Of a stretch of 64,000 nt of DNA, positions 47,985 to 59,124 are shown in pieces. The number at the start of each line of letters is the position of its first letter. Positions within the stretch are counted from its first letter, which is position 1. Under the pieces are notes generated by a model. The model was given only the letters and a program-made list of their open reading frames with translations. It did no database searches and was not told where the DNA came from. Origin of the DNA: Lepas anatifera (lineage: Eukaryota; Arthropoda; Thecostraca; Lepadidae); NCBI GenBank assembly GCA_034440635.1, contig JAOTON010002228.1:162001-226000 (forward strand), read 5' to 3'. A program made the position numbers and the translations under genes.

Positions 47985-49500
47985 ATCGTCTTCAGGTCAA
48001 GTTCAGGATGCATCATTTAAGAGAAGAAGTGAGCGTGCACTGTGCATGCCTAAATCGAGACACAGCCGTCCTCCCGATGGACAGACCGCGTGGAAATACG
48101 TCCTCGTCGCGTTTGATTTCGCGCACGCGTACGACGTATTGGACCACCACCTGCTACGCGTTCGCGTATTTGGAGATGGGGCTGCCAAATTGCACGATGG
48201 CCTGGATTTGGCAGTGGCTCCGGGACCGAAGAATTAAGGTGGAACTAAATGGCGTGCTTTCAGTGAGCGCATTTTCCAAACTGGCCTGCCGTAAGGAAGT
48301 GTCTTATCGCCAATTTTATTTTTGTTATGGGCGGCTCGGCTGGTAGACGCACTCCGCGCGGTTCCCGGATGCTCCCCCTACATGTACGCCGATGATACGG
48401 CGGCTCTCTGCACGGGCAACAACATCCAAGTCGTCAAGGACCGGGCGCAAGCTGCTGCTGGCACCCTCGTGAAGTGGGCCCGACAGAACAAAAATTGTAG
48501 TATCAGGAGCCAAGATCCAATGACTGGTGATGTCCCGGTGGGCCAGATACGCCGATCCTTTCAGTTTTCAGGTCGACGGGAAGTCTGTCACTGCCGGAGA
48601 CACCCTACGGCTACTCGGCGTCACCATCGATCGGCTCCTCAACTTCGGTCCACGCTGTAAGAGACTGTGGAAGAAGGTCTACCTCCGCATCTCCTACCTA
48701 CGTCAACTGTCCGGCTGCAACTGGGGGTTGCACGAACAGCACCTCCGAACCATCGCTACTGGCTACGTGAGAGGAGCGATGGAGCAAGCGGCCGCAGCGT
48801 GGCTCCACGCCACACCGCCATTTCATGTCAAGTTGCTGGAACGCAAAATGAGAGCGTCGGCGCGTATCATCACAGGATGTACCCGCCCCATCCCCAGCCG
48901 AGGTAAGACTCCCCCGTAGCGGCCAGAAGGAGGGTACTCGCGACCCGAATGCTGGTGAAAGTCCATGTGCAGCCGCCTGAAGACCCTCTGTGAAGACGTG
49001 CGGAGGCGACAGCGCCCTCTTGACTCTCCTCGGTGACCAATTGGCGGCAGGTGGACAGAGAGATGTGAGATCAAGCACGCATCTCCCTCCCCATCGAGTC
49101 TCTCCTTCCTCGACGTCTTCCACCGTGGGTAGCAGGAGAGTGAGTCACATTTCAACTAGACATGGGCCCACTGACATCGGGAGCGCCACCTGTCCGGAAG
49201 AAGCGAGTAGCTCTCCTCAACCTTGCTTCCCTGACTCGATGTGCCACATGGGCGTGGACCGACGGGTCAGTGCACGGAGGGATCATGAGCGGGGGAGCTG
49301 GGTCTTCATCGAGTCACCAGACGAAGCCCAGCATGAGCTCAGGCAACCAGTAGGCTCGTTCTCCTTGAGTTTTCAGGCTGAGATGGTAGCCCTCCAAACT
49401 GCCTGTGTCTTCCTACTGGACCACTCGTGCACACAGAAGATCCGGTCATCTTCAGCATGGCCCGCCAAGGTGATGACGCATTATAGAAATAAAATGGCTT
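47985..49500 (+). pseudogene. LINE C: reverse transcriptase and RNase H remnants
   Basis: Plus-strand fragments in three frames. 48095-48140 has VLVAFDFAHAYDVLDHHLL (RT motif A). 48285-48345 reads LP-stop-GSVLSPILFLLWAARL, where the usual Gln of the LPQGSVLSP box is a stop. YMYADDTAALC (48380) is the catalytic box and LRLLGVTIDRLLNF (48605) the thumb start. At 49250-49400, ATWAWTDGSVHGGIMSGGAG and SFQAEMVALQTA are RNase H with its Asp and Glu. RT plus RNase H suggests the I/R1/LOA group. Too damaged to function. Confidence 0.78.
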
Positions 49501-49582
49501 CAATGTTGGTAGATAAGACAGCAAATCGGTAAAAATCGCTAACTTCCACGCCATGCTAGGATTAATTCAAAGGTGGCGCAGT

Positions 49583-49775
49583 GAATGAAGTGATGATGGA
49601 GGTGATGATGGATGTCATGATGGGCGTTATGATGGACGTGATCATGAATGTGATTATGGAAATGACTGTGGAGGTGGTGAAGGATGTGGTAATGGAGGTG
49701 ATGATGGAGGTAGGAATGGAGGTCGTGATGGAAGTGTTGCGGACGTGATGATGGAGTTTGTGATGGAGGTGGTAG
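49583..49775. repeat. GATGGAGGTGAT 12-mer minisatellite
   Basis: Degenerate 12-bp units (GTGATGATGGAG). The minus-strand His-rich frame here is an artefact. Confidence 0.85.
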
Positions 49776-49789
49776 TCTGGTGTTGAGCA

Positions 49790-50040
49790 TTATTATGTGA
49801 AGCAAATAAATATGTAAAGAACAAAAAAACTTCCTCGCCATCAGCTTAGACACGTGGTCCAAACAGCAAAAAATGGCGTACAGCTCTGAAGCAAAAATGG
49901 ATCCTTCGTAAGGCAAACTAGAAAACTTCTCAACATCGTCACCAACAAATGCACGCCCTGTGCCATTGTCACTTTCTTTTGCAACCATCTGTATAGAAAC
50001 AGACGTGGTTTTCGAACGGCTCCACACGCAAGTTCATAAA
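49790..50040 (-). pseudogene. LINE D RNase H fragment
   Basis: Minus-strand KESDNGTGRAFV and SLPYEGSIFASELYAIFCCL resemble the first half of a LINE RNase H domain, with the Glu in ASELYAI. It follows, in the same orientation, the RT fragment at 50880-51550 and probably belongs to it, separated by repeat X. Confidence 0.55.
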
Positions 50041-50305
50041 TTACTGGCACGTTGGTTCAGGAGGCAATTTTTTGCTTTGTTGGAGTAGGTCTGTGTTCGT
50101 GTCAACTGTCGAGATGAGCTATGGTTCAATAACCGCTGCTTCATGTGGTTCTACGAGACTGTTGTCGATACCAACCTGTGCCAGCCAGGCACAGACTCTC
50201 ACTCCCGGGTGACGGGTTGCAACACGCGAGCCACTGTCTATCTGACAGAGGTAGGCGTCGCCAAAAATTGTTTGGCATGTGGGGCATGTTGGTGACTGAT
50301 TTTAA

Positions 50306-50755
50306 AGGGTACGTGGCACATTGGTAAAATCCTGGAATTTGTGTAATTAGGTGTACTTTTAGCCGAAAATAATGAAACTAATCATGATTTCTTTGAAAAA
50401 TGTACAACAAGCTCAACATTTTGATTTTCTAAATAATCCTCTAGGAAAAGAAATAAATATCTGCCTGTGGATGATGTCAAGATCGAGCAACCACTACCAT
50501 ACTCCGAAACACTTCAAGAGCTTCGATTGGCTGATGCTCATCGTGATGTCAGCATATGTCGTCACACCAGCAGCTCACAACAATGGCCGCCTGGCGAGAG
50601 CTACATGAGAAGTACATTTCGGGTAGGTTTTAGCTTTTTTCTACGGAAATATCGAGTTCCAAGACAAATGATATATAGAGCACCTGGTTTTCCTACTTGC
50701 TTTACAACTTGGCTATATCAGTTAAAATCAAGTTCTAAAGGTGCCACATTCCCTT
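50306..50755 (+). mobile_element. dispersed repeat X, complete copy (~450 bp)
   Basis: The ends GGGTACGTGGCACATT and GGTGCCACATTCCC are imperfect inverted repeats. The left half matches 4325-4600 and the right half matches 61140-61290 (inverted). It splits LINE D. No coding sequence and no clear target duplication, so the class is unknown. Confidence 0.62.
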
Positions 50756-50879
50756 CAATGGTTTAATGCAAAGCGAGTATCTTACTGCGTATTTGTAGCG
50801 GTATTTCATTAATTTCCACTATCATGCTCATTATGGGTGAAGCTTGGAACGCCCCTGTTACTATTCTGATAGCATGATG

Positions 50880-51550
50880 ATGGACATATCGCTAATCTTT
50901 TTCGCGGACTATAGGAGCGGCCTCATGCACAATAAAGCCGTACTCGGACTTCGAACGAATAAGTGATCTATATAGCATAAGAAGCTTATAACGTAGCGTA
51001 TGATGATGAGCGTATAACGTGCGTATAACGTATATATAGGCGATAAGCGTATAACGTGTATAGCATGAGAAACATTTCTCTATCCGCACCGTATCTCATT
51101 CTCGTCAACACCTTCAGTATTTTCAGCGTATCGAAACATTTTTTTGCGGAAATCATTCAGGTGTGGCACATACGAAGTTTATCGAGTGTGAGCCCGATAA
51201 ATCTGGTTTCTGCTCCAACGTCGATCGGATTTCCGCGAATTTACAACATCGAGTATTCAGTCTCAATGTCTATTATAGAACTTTGTCTTTGAACTTGAAA
51301 ATTTCAGTTCATTGCATATGATCCATTGCTGCAATGTGTCAAGGTCAAGCTGCAGCCGCCTCTGCGCAGCTGCTGTAGTGGACGCTGTCACCCATATTGT
51401 GAACTCTTCAACGAAAAGCACATGCCGTATGTTTGCTGGAAGTGTCTGCAATATCATTAGTCATAACTGCAAACAAGGCTATGAAAATCACAGAATCCTG
51501 GGCTATGCCACTCTGTTGCTGATACGAATCCGATACGACTGAGTTCTCGC
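50880..51550 (-). pseudogene. LINE D reverse transcriptase fragment
   Basis: Minus strand: SGIAQDSVIFIALFAVMTND (RT motif B region, about 51500), VLFVEEFTIWVTAS (the FADD box degraded to FVEE), LDTLQQWIICNELKFSSSKT, then MLYRSLIRSKSEYGFIVHEA (50980). The catalytic Asp pair is replaced, so the enzyme is dead. The style is Jockey/I-like. Confidence 0.65.
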
Positions 51551-51759
51551 GAAATCTAAAATACCTATTTTTCGGAATATCAGAAATAAACACCCCAAGT
51601 GGCCTCGCATGCCGAGTCCAAAGAGTTTCTGCAGAACGCCCTTGGATAGCAAAGGCGCCCCCCAAGGGATGATGGCGCCCCCTGGGGAGGAAGGCGCCCC
51701 CTCCAGAAAGTCTTGCACCACTTCTCGAAAATGGAATCCGCCGTCTCTGATAATAAGTA

Positions 51760-52980
51760 AGTGACCTCCCAAAATTTTGGCGAAGATGCAAAAATAATTG
51801 ATAGTTTCGTTATCAGGATTTTTCAAATAGCAGGACACCACAATAACAATTTTTCGCGTATCTCCCTTCAAGGCCGCGGAATTTGCCATAATTTGGATAT
51901 TCTGTTTTTGTGTTCGGTATTTCTACGTTTCTGTACATTTTTAGTGTGGTGGGAGGAAAGTGTGAAGTAAAGGTACTGAAAGGGTAATGGAAGTAAAGGT
52001 ATCTCGGGAGGGAAGTGCTGTTATGTTGAAAGCTTATAATAGAAGTTGTATTTCATAGAGGCCAGGGAAGTATCTCCACAAGGAAAATGCAACACATAAT
52101 GTCAAGTATATTCATGTTTTGGTGCAATTTCAAAGGTTCCTTCTAAGGCTGACTGCTCTCCCCAGTATCTCCCCACAACTGACTAATTTATGTTTTGAAG
52201 TACTTTGATCAAAAACATGTTTTCTTTGTGCCTATTTCCTTGCTTATACTAGCCCTTTCTGAGTGGATTCTGCATCTTTTGGGCAATGAAAAAGCAAGAC
52301 GAAGCTGTGGAAGGGTCAGACTTATCAACATTTGTTCTTGCAGCTAGAGTTAGCGGGCCAATTTGACAATTATGGGCTCCCACTAGATAGTTTGTACCTG
52401 ACATATTCACTTCACCATTTTTCGTAGAGGACATGGGAATGGCTCCATAGATAACAATTTCTTTTTACCTGGAGCAGAAAGCTTCTGAAAGAATTTTCTA
52501 GCTAGAGCTAGGTGTTAGTATCAACATGTTAGCAGCAAATTGGTTTAATGACTTCCTTTGAAATGGTATACTGACAATATGGAAGTAACAAATAGGCTAT
52601 CAAAATTTAAATTTTGTTCACCCATATATGACTTGATGATTTTGAAGTAATCAGGATATTCATAAGGTGACAGTACGGCATGGATGTGTGCAACTGGAGG
52701 CATTATTCAATATTTGATTTTAAATATTGATTCAGGTTTAAGCAACTTGCTTTTGACCCTGGTATGAGTAACAGATAGAAAGCTAGAGCTTCATGCTTCT
52801 ACATTCCTGATGTATGTCTAAAAGTCTCAAAATTAATTGTAAATGCATTTTCAAAAGCTGCTGGTGCATGAATAACATTATGTTTCAGTGGAAAAAGTAG
52901 GTCTTTACTGAAAAAGGCTTATTTAACTTACAGAAAATTGACTTTGAAGTCCCAGTTCAGTTGAAGCCCGGAATGAGCCT
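51760..52980. other. no recognisable gene
   Basis: AT-rich sequence with short frames only. Confidence 0.4.
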
Positions 52981-53100
52981 GGGTGAAGCCCGTTATCAGC
53001 CCGGCATTGGCCTAAATCAGGCCTTCAGGCCCGGTCAAAGCCCGCGGGCCTGGGCCGGGCTTTTGCCCCGGGCCCCCGGTTCTAGAAAGTCCCACCTCTA
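52981..53100. repeat. GCCCGG-rich repeat
   Basis: Multiple GCCCGG/GGCCTG boxes culminating in GGGCCTGGGCCGGGC, ending in GTCCCACCTCTAG, a hAT-like terminus when reversed (CTAGAGGTGGGAC). A matching left end was not found. Confidence 0.45.
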
Positions 53101-53249
53101 GATAGAAACTAATCAAATTTATATGAATTTTGGATCTGTAATTATTGAAGTTCCGCAACATACAAAACTAACCGTCCGAAAGCCCGAAAAATTCCAAAGA
53201 AACTCTAAATGTGAATCTGCAATTACTTTAAGCCATCGCCGTATTAAAG

Positions 53250-53273
53250 AATATATACATATATATATATATT
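53250..53273. repeat. (TA)n microsatellite at a PLE end
   Basis: Short TA array immediately 3' of the PLE tail on the minus strand. Confidence 0.75.
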
Positions 53274-53530
53274 TGAATAGTTAGGAAGCAAGTTATTTTC
53301 TAAACAGATATTGTTAAAAGTCACAGCAGCTTTTGCGTTGATGAGCTTTCTTGAGAGTTTTTCGATGTTTCTTGTTTGTTTTCTTGCCTCTGGATGAAGA
53401 TTATTAAGGACCGATCCGAATGACATAAGTAAGGTAAAAATAAGGTATTTCATAGTTCCATTTCGTTTATATTTATATAGCGCGACGTTTCAAAAGTTAC
53501 ACACTTTTATCCTCAGGCATTTAAATGTAG
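53274..53530 (-). mobile_element. PLE copy D, 3' tail
   Basis: Minus strand: hammerhead-like core at 53484-53517, then a segment encoding KLINAKAAVTFNNICLENNL, the PLE N-terminal motif, ending at the (TA)n array. No GIY-YIG domain remains upstream. Confidence 0.65.
53484..53517 (-). ncRNA. hammerhead-like core, PLE copy D
   Basis: Minus strand: CTGAGGA, stem AAAAGT/ACTTTT, GAAAC, then GTC followed by GCG. Stem I can form GC/GC pairs (TGC before CTGAGGA, GCG after GTC). It keeps CUGANGA, GAAA and a GUC triplet, making it the best candidate in the window. Confidence 0.55.
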
Positions 53531-54072
53531 TCTATGGTTTGGTGAAAAGGTAAAGAATGAATCATATTATGATCTCTTCCAAGTTTGAAAATGGTTCTTT
53601 CAAAATGTTAACATGTTTTCCACACGGCACTTTCAGTTGTAGCAGATCGCAAATATTAGTTTTGAATAAACCTTCAGACACACGCACGAGGTATACTCAC
53701 ATTATATGAAGGTAGCAGATTGAGAGTGTGATTCGTGATATGTGTTAGTTCATGATGTGTAAATACCTATTGTGTTACTTGTTAGTTTGAACCTTATTCA
53801 AGGAATCCGAAATCCGGCCGGCTTTTAGGCGAAATCCGGCCGGATTTTCCGGATTTCTAGGTTCTTACTGAAATTATTGTTTTTTACGGTTCCGTAAAAA
53901 CGGATGTAAAAGAAGGATAGAGCATTGTAGGTACTCCATGCTAGCGTTGTTTAGGATTGCCTGGTCAGATATTTAATGCATTATGGAGCCTAGATATATC
54001 ATATTCCCTCGTATTTGGACAAAAATCTTGTTACGATCGCAGTGTTTGAGAGAGCAAATGCCTTAAGGTCAC
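53531..54072. other. ATCCGGCCGGAT cluster, no gene
   Basis: 53808-53860 has three AATCCGG boxes in both orientations (AAATCCGGCCGGATTTTCCGG); a similar cluster lies at 58118-58213. The rest is featureless. Confidence 0.4.
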
Positions 54073-54620
54073 ATGTCATATTCTTACAAAAATTTTGTCG
54101 GCAGAAGTGATTCCGCCTTCCTGCTCGGGCACTTGCCTTTACATGTGCCTCAGCGTCGAACCAGGATGGGGCATCAACTTCTAAATGTTCCTTTCGGACG
54201 AGTTGAAACCATCAATAACGGCATGTTCTGTCGTGCCACTCAGGCCTTCAACCGTCACATCGACATACATCCATCCGTTGACCCTTTTATGTGTACATTT
54301 TCATCTTTTAGGTCTAGCGTGGTAAGATATGTTAGGGAACATCCATTTTAGTTGAAGATGTTTTAGGCAGTCTATTATTCCTGTACATATAGCATTACTT
54401 TTATAATTTATTGGTCGACTCTTAGAGTGAGCATACCTCTTATATATTGGCATCGCATTATGTCATGACTTGTTCATCCATCTTAGCTTGTTGGGTATGG
54501 TATGGCTTGTAAATATGCATGTTTTATTTGTTCTTATGTACCTTGACTTGAGCTATAAGTGGGAGGCATGTCCTGTTGCTCATTATACCTGAATAAATAA
54601 ATAAACAAATAAATAAATAT
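54073..54620 (+). mobile_element. LINE E 3' end: C-terminal coding region, 3' UTR and AAAT tail
   Basis: The frame to 54351 encodes QRRTRMGHQLLNVPFGRVET and NNGMFCRATQAFNRH, the extreme C-terminus of a Jockey-like LINE polyprotein as I remember it from tick elements. A 240-bp 3' UTR follows and the copy ends in (AAAT)n with an AAAC variant at 54592-54620. 5'-truncated; the catalytic domains are gone. Confidence 0.65.
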
Positions 54621-55017
54621 TATCCGAGGGAACCTTGCTGTACAGGTCCGTGCAAGTGCTGCGCATGCAGCATTCCTGGGCAAACAAATATAAAATCTGA
54701 AGCTACATTAAAAAACTTAACTTTTGTGTAACATCATTTGAGAGAGATTCACCTATCAAAGCTCCCAATATTATCTACATTATGACTGATGTAACGAGCC
54801 TCGCATTCAGAAACAACCTTTCACCAAAGAAATAATATAGAACGGCGGTTTCCACTTAACATTTATTCCGAGACTCACGCCCTCCTCAAAACATCGATTC
54901 TCCCCATATTATGGTGGATGTCACAAGACCAGCTTTCGTAGAACAACACTTTGGCGCAGACAGAATGGCACGGTGTGGATCACTTCCACTAAACGTCTTC
55001 CTAGACTAATGCCAGCT
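54621..55017. other. 3' flank of the hAT transposase gene
   Basis: Probably the 3' untranslated part of the hAT element. It contains GCTGCGCATGCAGC near 54655. No terminal inverted repeat could be matched to the other side. Confidence 0.35.
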
Positions 55018-56946
55018 TCAAAACCTGTCTGCATTATGGTGGATGAACAGTAGCATGCTACTGTTTCGTGGCAGAAGACGATTTCTCTTCTCCTCGTAGA
55101 TGTTTCCGTATTCTGAAAACAACCTTTCAGAATACACAGAAGAGCAGGGCGTGGTTAGAAGTTTTCTGGAAAGGGCCTTCAGCATAGGCAGGTCAGAGTT
55201 CTGCTTCCACCAATCCACGGGATCCGACGCTCGCGGCGCATTAGGCTTGCTCAAATAGCTTTCCACTTCCTTGGCGGCGGATGCTAGATCTGTGCCAGCA
55301 GTTATCCATCGCTTTGGTGGAGGTGCCTGCGACAACAGCTCATCATAGCACATCTGGAAAGGGTCTTCGTTTGCTTCCTTCATGGTTGTCTCGTCGCTGT
55401 TCTCTGAAGAACTTCCATTTTCCGACACTATCTCTCCAGGCTCATGAATCAACTCTCCGAGCAGTAGTGTTCTGGCATTGTCTTTTTGGCAGCCCTTCTG
55501 GAAGGCTGAAATCTTGTACCTTGGGTCGATGACTGTAGCGAGGACATAATGCTTCTCCTCTAGTATGTTAAGCTCACTAGATCCTTCTACTGAGGAGAAA
55601 AATATCTCGCGCAGACACCGTAGAACCAGTTTGCTCATCACTTTACGATCTGACTCTCCCTGAATCTTGTTCAGGTACATGTCTAAGACCATGATGTCTG
55701 GAATGACTGTGGAGAGGCACGAATTATCTGAGCTCATGGTCTTCGTTAGCTCAAAGATGGGCCTATAGACCTGTAGGAAAGCTTCGCAGAGCTTCCAGTC
55801 GCTTGCAGAAAGGGTAGGAAGATTCTCGTGCTCGGAGGTGTACATGAGAAGGGGTCGTTTTAAGCGTACGATACGCTCAATCATCAGGTAGGAACTGTTC
55901 CACCGTGTTGGGACGTCTTGAACTGGAAGGAGGGGTCTGGCCTTGTCCTTCTCTTGGATTTGTTTCAGGGAGTGGCAGGCGGTAGCTGAATGGTTGAAGT
56001 GTCCGACAATCTTTCGGCACCTTACCAACAGATCACTCAGCTTCTGGTTTTCGCGGATCGAGTCCTGAACTACCAACTGTAGCCTGTGGATTGTGCAATG
56101 GAATGATTTGATCCCGGCAAGCTCACAGCCGAGTCGCATGTTGGCGGCTCCATCACGCACAACCAAATACCGTCGGCACTCCTTGATGTCCCACTCGTTC
56201 CAAAGTGTCTGAAACATTTCCGAAATGTTCACTCCAGTATGTTTCTCTGGGAAATGGGCTGCAGCGAGTACGGCGTCTCTGCGGTTATAGTCAGCACTGA
56301 TCCAGTGTCCAGAAAGGGAAATGAAGCTGCCTTTTGATAATGAGTCAGTCCAGATGTCCGATGTAAAAGATATAAAATCATTGTCAAGTCAGCCAAGCTG
56401 GCTCGACACAGCGCTGCGCACCTCATCAAACCGCCGGGGTAGCATCGTATCCGAGAAGTATCGACGACTCGGGATCGAGTACTGTGGCTTCACCTTTGCC
56501 ATCAGACGCGTGAAACCAGTGTCCTCTACAATCGTGAAAGGTTGGTTATCGAGAGCAATCATGTCGATGATGGCACTGTGCAAATCTTGCGCGCGACTAT
56601 CGTTGATGTCCCACAACTTCTTTGTCGTCAGACTTTCTTGCAGGGAGAGCTGACGCCGATTTTCTTTCGTTTTTATAGCCCCAGGGGATAGTAGGAAGGA
56701 TGTGTTCCCCGCGTCCTGTTTTGAGGCTGCTGACTCGTCGAGTGCTTTTCTCTTGGCCTCTTCATACTCCTTAGGGTGCTTGCTTCTTGCATGAGTATGG
56801 AGGGGAGAAGTACTGAATGACTTTTTATCGCCATGCTTTCCCCGCTTGATGATTTTATGGCATACGGTGCACGTTGCCGAAGAATCCGACCTGTCGTCAA
56901 GTTCAAATAATGACCACACAAACGACTTTGGCGTCGGTTCAGCCAT
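55018..56946 (-). pseudogene. hAT transposase with BED finger, one in-frame stop
   Basis: One minus-strand frame of 642 codons broken only by TGA at 56389-56391 (codon 186). Residues 26-57 form a BED zinc finger (C26, C29, H52, H57). After the stop come FTSDIWTD and VVRDGAANM, probably holding the first two catalytic Asp residues, then CTIHRLQLVVQD, TRWNSSYLMIER and LATVIDPRYK. The hAT C-terminal dimerisation domain follows (DPVDWWKQNSDLP, TPCSSVYSERLFSEYGNI, NRLLPRNSSMLLFIHHN). Length and domain order are normal for ZBED-type hAT transposases, which cut DNA and leave 8-bp duplications. It is a plausible relative of the enzyme that moved the 8-bp-duplication MITEs here (inference). The start at 56946 was chosen because the BED finger follows closely. 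Confidence 0.9.
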
Positions 56947-57073
56947 GTGAAAACCTATATAGAGCGTACTGTTCCTTTACAGCCCTTCACAGTCCTATTG
57001 ACGCGCAAAGATCACGGCAACTGGGAAAAATATCGACAGCACGTGTCAATTTAATTGTTGCGACACGCGACGG

Positions 57074-57555
57074 GGCGTGCATGCGCGGTACCAGGTTCAA
57101 CTCTAGGGGGCATGCTTTGTGACCAGGCTACATACACAACATCTCAAATCGCTGCTTCTCCCTTTTGGACTCAAATTTAACCTTGACAGAACACCAATCA
57201 GACTTTTGTATTTATACCCCACTCATCATTCAGCTGAACACACGCTTGCGTCGTCATTGCTGAATGAAACCAATCAGTGTTTAGTGCACGGGCAAATGTT
57301 TCGGTTATTGACCCACTAGTCTGAAGATGTCCTTCTGTGGGGTTTGCGGTTTCCTTCATAGGAAGCCAAGCGCGCGCTCAGGTTTGCAATCAGTGATGTA
57401 AGAAAACAACATTTGATTTATTGTTCTAAAAAGAGGAAAGTTGGGCTCAGAAAACAGAAGCAGCTATTTGTGCTTCGCTGAAGCCCAAAGCCGCAACATG
57501 CCCCCCCCCACGAAATTCCCCACGAAATTACACCTGGTACCGCGCATGTACGCGC
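57074..57555. repeat. inverted-repeat-bounded segment (482 bp)
   Basis: GGCGTGCATGCGCGGTACC (57074 on) and GGTACCGCGCATGTACGCG (57537 on) are inverted, with a second inner match AGGGGGCATG / CATGCCCCCC. Possibly a small DNA transposon; no duplication was identified. Confidence 0.45.
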
Positions 57556-57566
57556 CGCCGCAATGC

Positions 57567-57817
57567 TAGAGGTCTGCATGGGATGGAAAATGGAATGGAA
57601 ATTATGGAACGATAATGAATGGGATAAAATTTTCCAGGGCTCATTTGGGATGGGACGGAATGGGACAAAATTATATCCTAATTTCACCCAAAATTTAGGG
57701 AATGGGACGGAAAGGAACCACTTCTGATGAAATTTCCGGGATGGAATGGGATGGGACAGTCAAAAAGGGGACGGAACGGGGTGGCAGTTAAAAAATAGTG
57801 TCCCATGCTGACCTCTA
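57567..57817. mobile_element. hAT-like MITE with GGGATGGAAT minisatellite (251 bp)
   Basis: Ends TAGAGGTCTGCATGGGA and TCCCATGCTGACCTCTA are inverted; the flanks CGCAATGC and CGCAAAGT match at five positions. The interior repeats GGAATGGGATGGGA-like units. Confidence 0.7.
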
Positions 57818-57825
57818 CGCAAAGT

Positions 57826-58117
57826 ATTGGAAGAGAAACGAATGACATGGTCGCTTCAATAAATTGCCGCGTGCCGGCGACAGGTACCTAATCGCTTGTT
57901 AACAGGCAGAGGCGTCGCCACTGTGGGAACCTTGGGGCGAAGCCTCTCCCCCACTCCCCTCCCCGCCCCCCCGCTCTTGGAAAATGGGAGCGCGGCGGCC
58001 CCCAGTTTTAGCTGGAAATATCATTGTAGACGCCTAATTTAAGTGGACATAGGGTTGCATCACTGTCAGAGTTGGGCCATGGCGTATAGAGCGGAGATAT
58101 AACTACAGATGAAAAAC
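57826..58117. other. no recognisable gene
   Basis: GC-rich stretch at 57940-58005 rich in C runs; no coding feature. Confidence 0.35.
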
Positions 58118-58213
58118 TTAAAATCCGGCCAAATCCGGCCGGATTTTAAGTTGAAGTCCGGCAAATCCGGTTCCGGCCAGATTTTAAAAAACCGAATCCG
58201 GTGCATCTCTAGT
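58118..58213. repeat. AATCCGGCC repeat with hAT-like end
   Basis: Repeated AAATCCGGCC boxes ending GGTGCATCTCTAG, whose complement CTAGAGATGCACC is a common hAT-type terminus. The left end is not clear. Confidence 0.45.
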
Positions 58214-58460
58214 TCAGATGTAATGGCCGAAAAACTTAATTTACATGTTATCCCTATTACAGCATGTTTTGACCTCTCGTGACCTTAAATGTGACCTGAG
58301 AAGAAATGGTTCAAATGTTTTCGATGGAGAAGTGGATGGGCAGCCCAACGCCGTTTAAAGTTTTTCGCTACCTACCGTGGTTCTCGAGATCTTAGGGGGC
58401 GGGTACCCGCCCCCCCGTCAAAGCGAAGGTGGCTCAGACCCCCGTCAATGCACGTGTTAA
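58214..58460. mobile_element. TTAA family 2 element, copy 4, right part only
   Basis: Follows 10064-10311 of copy 1, including the GGGCGGGTACCCGCCC palindrome (58397) and the end CCGTCAATGCACGTGTTAA at 58460. The left half is missing. Confidence 0.8.
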
Positions 58461-58478
58461 ACGAACCGTCAGGGAAAC

Positions 58479-58735
58479 TTGGACAGCAAGGAGCAATATG
58501 CACTACGAAGTCTAATTGATGATGAAAGCATCGTTATACGGCCTGCTGATAAGGGCTCAGGCGTGGTGATTCTGGGAAGCGAGGCGTACACCTCTAACCT
58601 TAAAGCCGAGACAGAAGACCCAGACACATACTGCGCCACTGAGAAGGACCAGACCAGAGTCATCGGCAGGAAAGTGGAGGAACTCGTCCAAAAATTGTTC
58701 AAAAAGAGCTACATCGGGCCCCGCTTAAAAAGGTA
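58479..58735 (+). pseudogene. PLE copy E, N-terminal RT-side fragment
   Basis: Plus strand: DDESIVIRPADKGSGVVILG, the conserved Penelope RT lead-in (usually IIRPADKGGGVV), then EAYTSNLKAETEDPDTYCAT. The frame is cut at 58735 by a small DNA transposon. The RT core does not resume afterwards, so a deletion also occurred. Confidence 0.8.
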
Positions 58736-59122
58736 CAGCCCCCTGCAATTGAATCTGTACATACTAGGCTCGGAAGTTTTTGTTATAGTGTGCACGTACT
58801 ACTGCTTGCAAAGTCGTGATTCAACACACAGCTTGTGTATTTTGCTCCCAGCTATCGATTACGTGCCCACTAATACTTAGCAATGACATGTTTAAGAAAT
58901 TAATAGCAAAAAACTAAATTGCCACGAGACAGCCATTAAAACCGTTTTCTGCAAATTATTTTCAAACTACGAATCTGGAATCCAGATTTTGGGACAACAT
59001 CGAAAGCCATGAGCAAAACACACTTCCTGTGTATTCCATCGTGACCGAGGGAGCAATAGTTGTCCAGAATTTAGCCAAGAACTGCCGAGCCTAGTGTGTA
59101 CAGATACAATTGCAGGGGCCTG
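58736..59122. mobile_element. 387-bp MITE with TA target, in a PLE
   Basis: CAGCCCCCTGCAATTGAATC at the left and CAATTGCAGGGGCCTG at the right are inverted; complementarity extends ~38 bp to CTAGGCTCGG. TA stands on both sides (58734-58735, 59123-59124). TA target and CAG ends suggest a Tc1/mariner-type derivative (inference). Non-coding. Confidence 0.72.
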
Positions 59123-59124
59123 TA

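Larger units (their letters stand above)
44682..51749. mobile_element. 7.1-kb segment with hAT-type ends and exact 8-bp duplication
   Basis: Left CAGGGACGGCGGATTCC and right GGAATCCGCCGTCTCTG are inverted with one mismatch, and AAGTGGTGCA follows inside both. ATAATAAG occurs at 44674-44681 and 51750-51757. The outer parts carry GGCGCCCC minisatellite; the centre contains LINE remnants and other insertions. A second left end (45214) lies inside, so the present length reflects internal duplication and nesting. No hAT transposase lies within. Confidence 0.72.

Noticed and set aside
49539..50027. His-rich protein on the minus strand
   Set aside because: The His-rich half is the 12-mer minisatellite; only the upstream RNase H-like piece was kept.
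57270..57330. Another hammerhead-like motif (GAAAC-type box on the minus strand)
   Set aside because: GGGT...ACCGAAAC is present but CUGANGA is missing and no PLE coding sequence lies beside it.
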